Shown here: one piece after another, positions 59,800 through 64,000 of the stretch
Position numbering within the stretch: the stretch's first letter is position 1
Layout of the letters: the number at the start of each line of letters is the position of its first letter
Source: Epiperipatus broadwayi
Taxonomy: Eukaryota > Onychophora > Udeonychophora > Euonychophora > Peripatidae
Assembly (NCBI GenBank): GCA_028023455.1
Contig: JAQFVV010006639.1
Span: forward strand, 380,001-444,000
Direction: 5' to 3'
DNA length: 64,000 nt
Translations under genes and position numbers: made by a program
The notes under the pieces: model-generated
What the model was told of the DNA's origin: nothing
Databases searched by the model: none
The model's input: the letters and a program-made list of their open reading frames with translations, nothing else

Positions 59800-60830
59800 G
59801 TATTTAAATTAGATGTAACTACTTTCAACTGAGTTATGTAACATCAAAAAAAAAAAAAATGACAGAATTGTACCATTTTATCTAGAAGTCTGACATTATA
59901 TAAGCTTAATGTTTGATATAGTTTTTAAATTATATGGTGAATATTACCTACTGTTTTGATTTATGTATAGACTAAATAATCTTACCCTTAATATATACAG
60001 AAAATGAAGAACAAGTCTTACTTTTAACAACCTGTGAGAGATAGTTACTTCTATTTCAATTATGGATATTTAAAAAAGTTATGATTAATTATTGTTATAT
60101 TTATAAAACTACTACTGCATATAATATTTAGAGGTTGTTAAAAAGTATACTGTGTGTATATTAATGAGGATTTCAGATTATTTAGTTTAGACATAAAGCA
60201 ATAGACAAAATTTATTCTATAATTTCAATACTATACCAAAATTAAGCATATATAACAGTAGTGCTTAAAGAAAAAGTGTTACCATTCTGTCCTTCATTGC
60301 TTTGATGTCATATAACTCAATGGGAGGTAATTTCTTCCATTTCAATAACAGATATTTAAAAGTTATGATTATTTATTATTATACATAGATAGATAGATAG
60401 ATAGAAACTTGGAAATAAATAATGGAAATTAAAAGACATCCATATAAACAAATAATTTTACCTTTTGTTGTTGCAGAAAGCCATCAATTAGCACCTGATA
60501 GTTCTTCAGAGACTAAACAAATTGTCACAATTAACCTATAATAGATTAATGGAATAAACTTAATTAATTTCTGGATTCCCATGATTTTATTTCAAGTTAA
60601 GTCTAAAAACATCAATTGTGGTTGAAGAAACTTTTTTTTTTATTTATTTTGAGTGCACAGTCAATAAAAGCATTTAATATAAAAAGATTTTTTAGCAGTA
60701 TTATTTTTAAGTTTTTAATATTGACACAATAAATCAAAATGTAAATCTATATTGTACTTTAAATTGGCTGGACACTTACAGTTGATGTATATATATATTA
60801 ATAATATTACAAATCGATGTCTGTATTTTT
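59800..60830. other. AT-rich DNA with a short GATA run
   Basis: A short (TAGA)n run lies at about 60385-60405. No gene recognised. Confidence 0.55.
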
Positions 60831-60834
60831 TCAA

Positions 60835-61256
60835 AATAATGGTAGTCGACTTGTACAATTTTGTAAAGAGAATGGGTTTGTCATTGCAAATACTTGCTTT
60901 AAAAATCATATTAGAAGATTGTATACATGGAAAGCTCCAGGTAACAAAGAACATTATCAAATTGATTATATACTGATTCAGAATAGATATAAGAATGCTG
61001 TTAAGGGTTCACATGCTTTGCCAGGTGCTGATATAGATTCGGATCATAATTTGGTGATGGCTAAATTAAAGTTAAATTTAAAAAGAATTAAAAGAGGGAA
61101 AAGATACACAAGATGGGACTTGGATAAATTGAGACAAATGAAAAAAGGAACCTTTGGTTTAATATGTGAAAATGAATTTAAAAGAATTGTTCAGGATGGG
61201 AAATATATTAATAGCTCTGATGATGTTGGAATAGAATTAAAGAGGGATTCTTGAAA
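60835..61256 (+). pseudogene. LINE D endonuclease C-terminal part
   Basis: The frame gives NNGSRLVQFCKENGFVIANT, then RRLYTWKAPGN, YQIDYILIQNRYKNAV, and GADIDSDHNLVMAKLKL. This is the C-terminal half of an APE-type endonuclease with the conserved IDYIL and SDHNLV motifs. The N-terminal half with the catalytic Glu is missing, so the element is 5'-truncated. A frameshift near 61240-61250 separates it from the RT part. Confidence 0.9.
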
Positions 61257-63173
61257 ATAGAAAAAAATGAAATAGGTATTATTCGTGTGAGAAAAGCTAA
61301 AAGACCTTGGATAACTGAAGGTATGTTGGAAAAGATGGAAGTGCGGAGATGGTGGAAGAATGTAAATACTGAGGAAGGGCAAAAGGAATATAGGAAATTT
61401 AATAATGAATTAAGAAGAGAAACAGATTTAGCAAAAGAAAAGTGGTTGGAGCAAGACTGTAAAGAGATAGAAAGGTTTCAACAGATGAAAAGATATGATC
61501 TAGCATTTGATAGAATACAAAGTATTTCTTGGGAGAAAAAGACATGGGTAGCAAGTGAGATTGCGGATAAGAATGGAAGAAGGTTAACCGATAGTAATGA
61601 TATATTAAAAAGATGGGAAGAATATATTCGGTATCTGTTTAGTAGAGGAAATAATTTAATTAGTTATGAATTTGAAAATGAAGAAGATGTTGCAATGGAT
61701 GATAGAGGTATGGACATACTTCCAGATGAAGTAAGAAAGGCAATCGCACAAATGAAGAATGGTAAGGCTATTGGATTTTATGCAGTACCTATAGAATTTT
61801 TGAGAGAAATGGGAGAATTTACTATGAAGGAAATAGTTGGACTTTGCAATTTGATATATAATAGTGGAGTTTGGCCTGAAGATTTTTTAAGAACTATAGT
61901 GATTCCAATTGCTAAAAAGAAGAAAGCTGTTAAATGTGAAGAGTATAGGACAATAAGTGTATTGTCTCATGTTTCTAAGGTGTTATTGAGGATTTTAACT
62001 CAAAGGATTTATGGGAAGGTTGACTATTATATTGCTGAAGAACAGTTTGGTTTTTGGAAAGGGAAAAGCACAAGAGATGCTATTGGTATTGTTAGGACAA
62101 TTGCAGAAAGATATATTGAAAGAGATAAAGGAATTGGTATATGTTTTGTAGATTTAGAAAAGGCATTTGATAGAGTAAGCTGGAATAAACTGATGTCTAT
62201 CTTAAGAGATAAAGGAGTATTCTGGAAAGAAAGATGATTAATATGGAATATGTATAATGGGCAAAGAATAAGAGTTAGATTTGGATGTAATGAGACTGAT
62301 GAAGTGAATATAGAAAGTGGAGTTAGGCAAGGATGTAGTATGTCACCTGTTTTGTTTAATATTTATTTAGAAGATATGATAAATAATTATTTGGACTGTG
62401 GAGGAGCAAATGTTGGAGGGAGAGTAATAAAGTGTATAAGATTTGCAGATGATATGGCTCTTATTGCTGAGGAAGAAACGGATCTTCAGAATATGTTGAA
62501 TAAATTGGAAGAAGGATGTATGGCATATGGAATGAAGATTAATATTGAAAAGACTAAGTGTTTATGGATAGGGAGAGATGCAAAAAGACTGCAAATTGGA
62601 ATCCATGATGACATGGTGCAGCAGGTGAAGGCATTTAGATATTTGGGTTGTTGGTTGAGTGAGGATGGAAGAAGTGAAGATGAAGTTAAAAGAAGAATAA
62701 CATTGGCAAAGGTGACATTTGTAAAAAGAAAGAAGATATTCTGTGGACCTATGGAAAGAGAATTAAGGAAAAGATTAATTAAATGTTATGTGTGGAGTGT
62801 ATTAATGTATGGTTGTGAGACATGGACATTGAGTAATAGAATTAAGAAACGACTGGAAGCTTTTGAGATGTGGACATGGAGAAAAATGAAAAAAATCAGT
62901 TGGGTGAATAAAATAACAAATGAAGAAGTTTTGAAAAGAGTTAATGAGGAAAGAATATTGATCGAAAGTATCAAAGAGAGAAAGAGAAACTGGATTGGAC
63001 ATATACTAAGAAAAGATTATAGTTTAATGAAAGATGTTTTGGAAGGAATGGTGAGTGGAAATAAAAAAAAAGGATGGAAGAGATTGACATTATTGGATGA
63101 TATACGAGATGGAAAGGGTTATGTGGAATTGAGGAAGTGGGCAAGGAAGAGAATGGAATGGAAGAATGGATGA
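61242..63173 (+). pseudogene. LINE D reverse transcriptase (RTE-like)
   Basis: The frame carries a connector (KRPWITEGMLEKMEVRRWW), then the RT: VRKAIAQMKNGKAIGF (near 61735), VIPIAKKKKAVKCEEYRTIS, QFGFWKGKSTRDAI, FVDLEKAFDRVSW, a TGA stop at 62235-62237, then GVRQGCSMSPVLFNIYLEDM and the intact catalytic FADD at 62442-62453. The C-terminal part has FRYLGCWLSEDG, MYGCETWTL and RNWIGHILRK, typical of RTE/Jockey-like LINEs. The TGA is probably a CGA-Arg mutated by CpG loss, since KERRLIWNMY would read naturally. Few lesions make this the youngest-looking LINE here. Confidence 0.92.
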
Positions 63174-63240
63174 ACTGATGTAGTGACTACTCTCTGGACC
63201 TGTCTATTGGACAGACTACTATTGATGATTGAATGGTAAT
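63174..63240 (+). other. LINE D 3' untranslated region
   Basis: After the stop a short GGACCTGTCTATTGGACAGA segment can form a small hairpin, followed by TATTGATGATTGAATGGTAA. The exact end of the element is uncertain. Confidence 0.5.
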
Positions 63241-63289
63241 AGTATTAATACTGAATCCTACCATCTGATGGCACTCTTTTTTGCCCAAT

Positions 63290-64000
63290 TCACATCAATA
63301 TAACGATTCACGAGCCATCTGTTTGTTTTCATAATACTACGGTAATTTTTTTTTCAACTGGTTTTTAATTCTTTTTCATCGGTGATGGTAAACCACCAAA
63401 GTTTTTTTTTTATTCCACCTGGGTTTTTTTTTTTTTTTAATAAACAAATACTTTGTTTGTAGATAGTCTAGGGGTGTTGGTTTGTTTGTAAATTAATGAC
63501 AAACTGTCTATAGGTTTCTTAACATAATATTACTTATGGTAAAACACTTTTTTTTTTCACACGGTTTTTTTTTGCTTCATTTTCTTAAAGAAACAAACAC
63601 TTTGGTTTTAGATGGGGTAGGGGTGTTGGTTTACTTTTAAATTATCGATTAATGCTCTATCAGTTTGTTTACACAAAAATACGGTAACAAACACTTTGTT
63701 GTTTTTAGATGGTGGAGGGGGGTTTGTTGTTTGCTTTTAACTTATCTTCTCTTTTTTTTGGTATGTTTTCATTTTCTGAAAGACTTCAACAATTTGGTAC
63801 TTTTGAATAAACTCACACTTGGTTTTTTAGAGGCTGGAAAGGAGAGGGGTTGTTCTGATTTTGAATTGGTGTCTTTTTTTTTTTTTGGTTAATTTATTAC
63901 AAGGCTTTTTTGTTTCAAATCTTTACACTACCCAAAGCTTTATATGATGGTGAAAATTTCTTTCTTAATTTTTTGGGTCTTTAATTTTAGAAAAAGACAT
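63290..64000. repeat. T-rich region with diverged tandem units
   Basis: AAACAAATACTTTGTTTGTA (63441), AAACAAACACTTTGGTTTTA (63590) and AACAAACACTTTGTTGTTTT (63685) each precede GATNGNNTAGGGGTGTTGGT-like text. Long T runs separate them. The unit length varies (about 150 and 95 bp). The open frame at 63665-63892 is part of this repeat and not a gene. Confidence 0.6.

Noticed and set aside
62786-63002. Minus-strand open frames within LINE D
   Set aside because: They are shadows of the RT coding strand.

Overview
The window looks like a gene-poor, repeat-choked stretch of a very A+T-rich invertebrate (metazoan) nuclear genome. The signs are long AT, TAA and GATA microsatellites, decayed non-LTR retrotransposons, Penelope-like elements (PLEs), tRNA-Gly-derived SINEs, and no prokaryotic operon structure. 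The phylum cannot be fixed from this sequence. No intact host protein gene is recognisable. One 209-bp segment on the minus strand (13278-13486) has splice-like borders and could be an orphan exon, and about 17.9-18.25 kb keeps unusually many CpGs and could be regulatory.

Layout. 0-13 kb: mostly anonymous AT-rich DNA with small tandem and inverted repeats and one hammerhead-bearing repeat (family A, near 1 kb). 13.2-17.1 kb: the candidate exon, a head-to-head pair of PLE GIY-YIG fragments, and a roughly 1.4-kb palindrome. A 405-bp non-autonomous PLE derivative sits in one arm of that palindrome, with an 11-bp target duplication. 20-26 kb: the first foldback elements of family B, a 337-bp tandem repeat with a hammerhead relic, and a second PLE lineage (family c). 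26.2-31.0 kb: two same-strand copies of a non-LTR retrotransposon (LINE X) with an SGNH-esterase ORF1 and an endonuclease-RT-zinc knuckle ORF2. 31-36 kb: SINE, family B, PLE-c and LINE E fragments. 36.7-38.9 kb and 55.95-58.5 kb: two TGTAAC...GTTACA elements in AT arrays. 42-49 kb: more family B and A copies, a large foldback around a TAA array, a second tRNA-Gly SINE and a LINE E relic. 51.2-55.9 kb: a three-level nest in which an old PLE was split by a younger PLE, whose RT was then split by a 1.4-kb family B double palindrome, each step marked by a target duplication. 59.2-59.8 kb: a long GATA array. 60.8-63.2 kb: LINE D, an RTE-like element with intact FADD but a stop and a frameshift.

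The most interesting theme is self-cleaving RNA. Three unrelated repeat families (A, B, and the PLE 3' end, C) carry hammerhead-like cores. In each, the sequence where stem III should be is short and self-complementary or nearly so, a feature known from PLE and retrozyme type I hammerheads thought to work as dimers. Families B and C are flanked by 11-17-bp duplications of variable length, which fits retrotransposition rather than cut-and-paste. The PLE termini are shared between the autonomous copy (51416-55543) and the short derivative (15072-15476). Both also contain a tRNA-like segment, suggesting a PLE plus parasitic non-autonomous partner. All autonomous copies in the window are broken.
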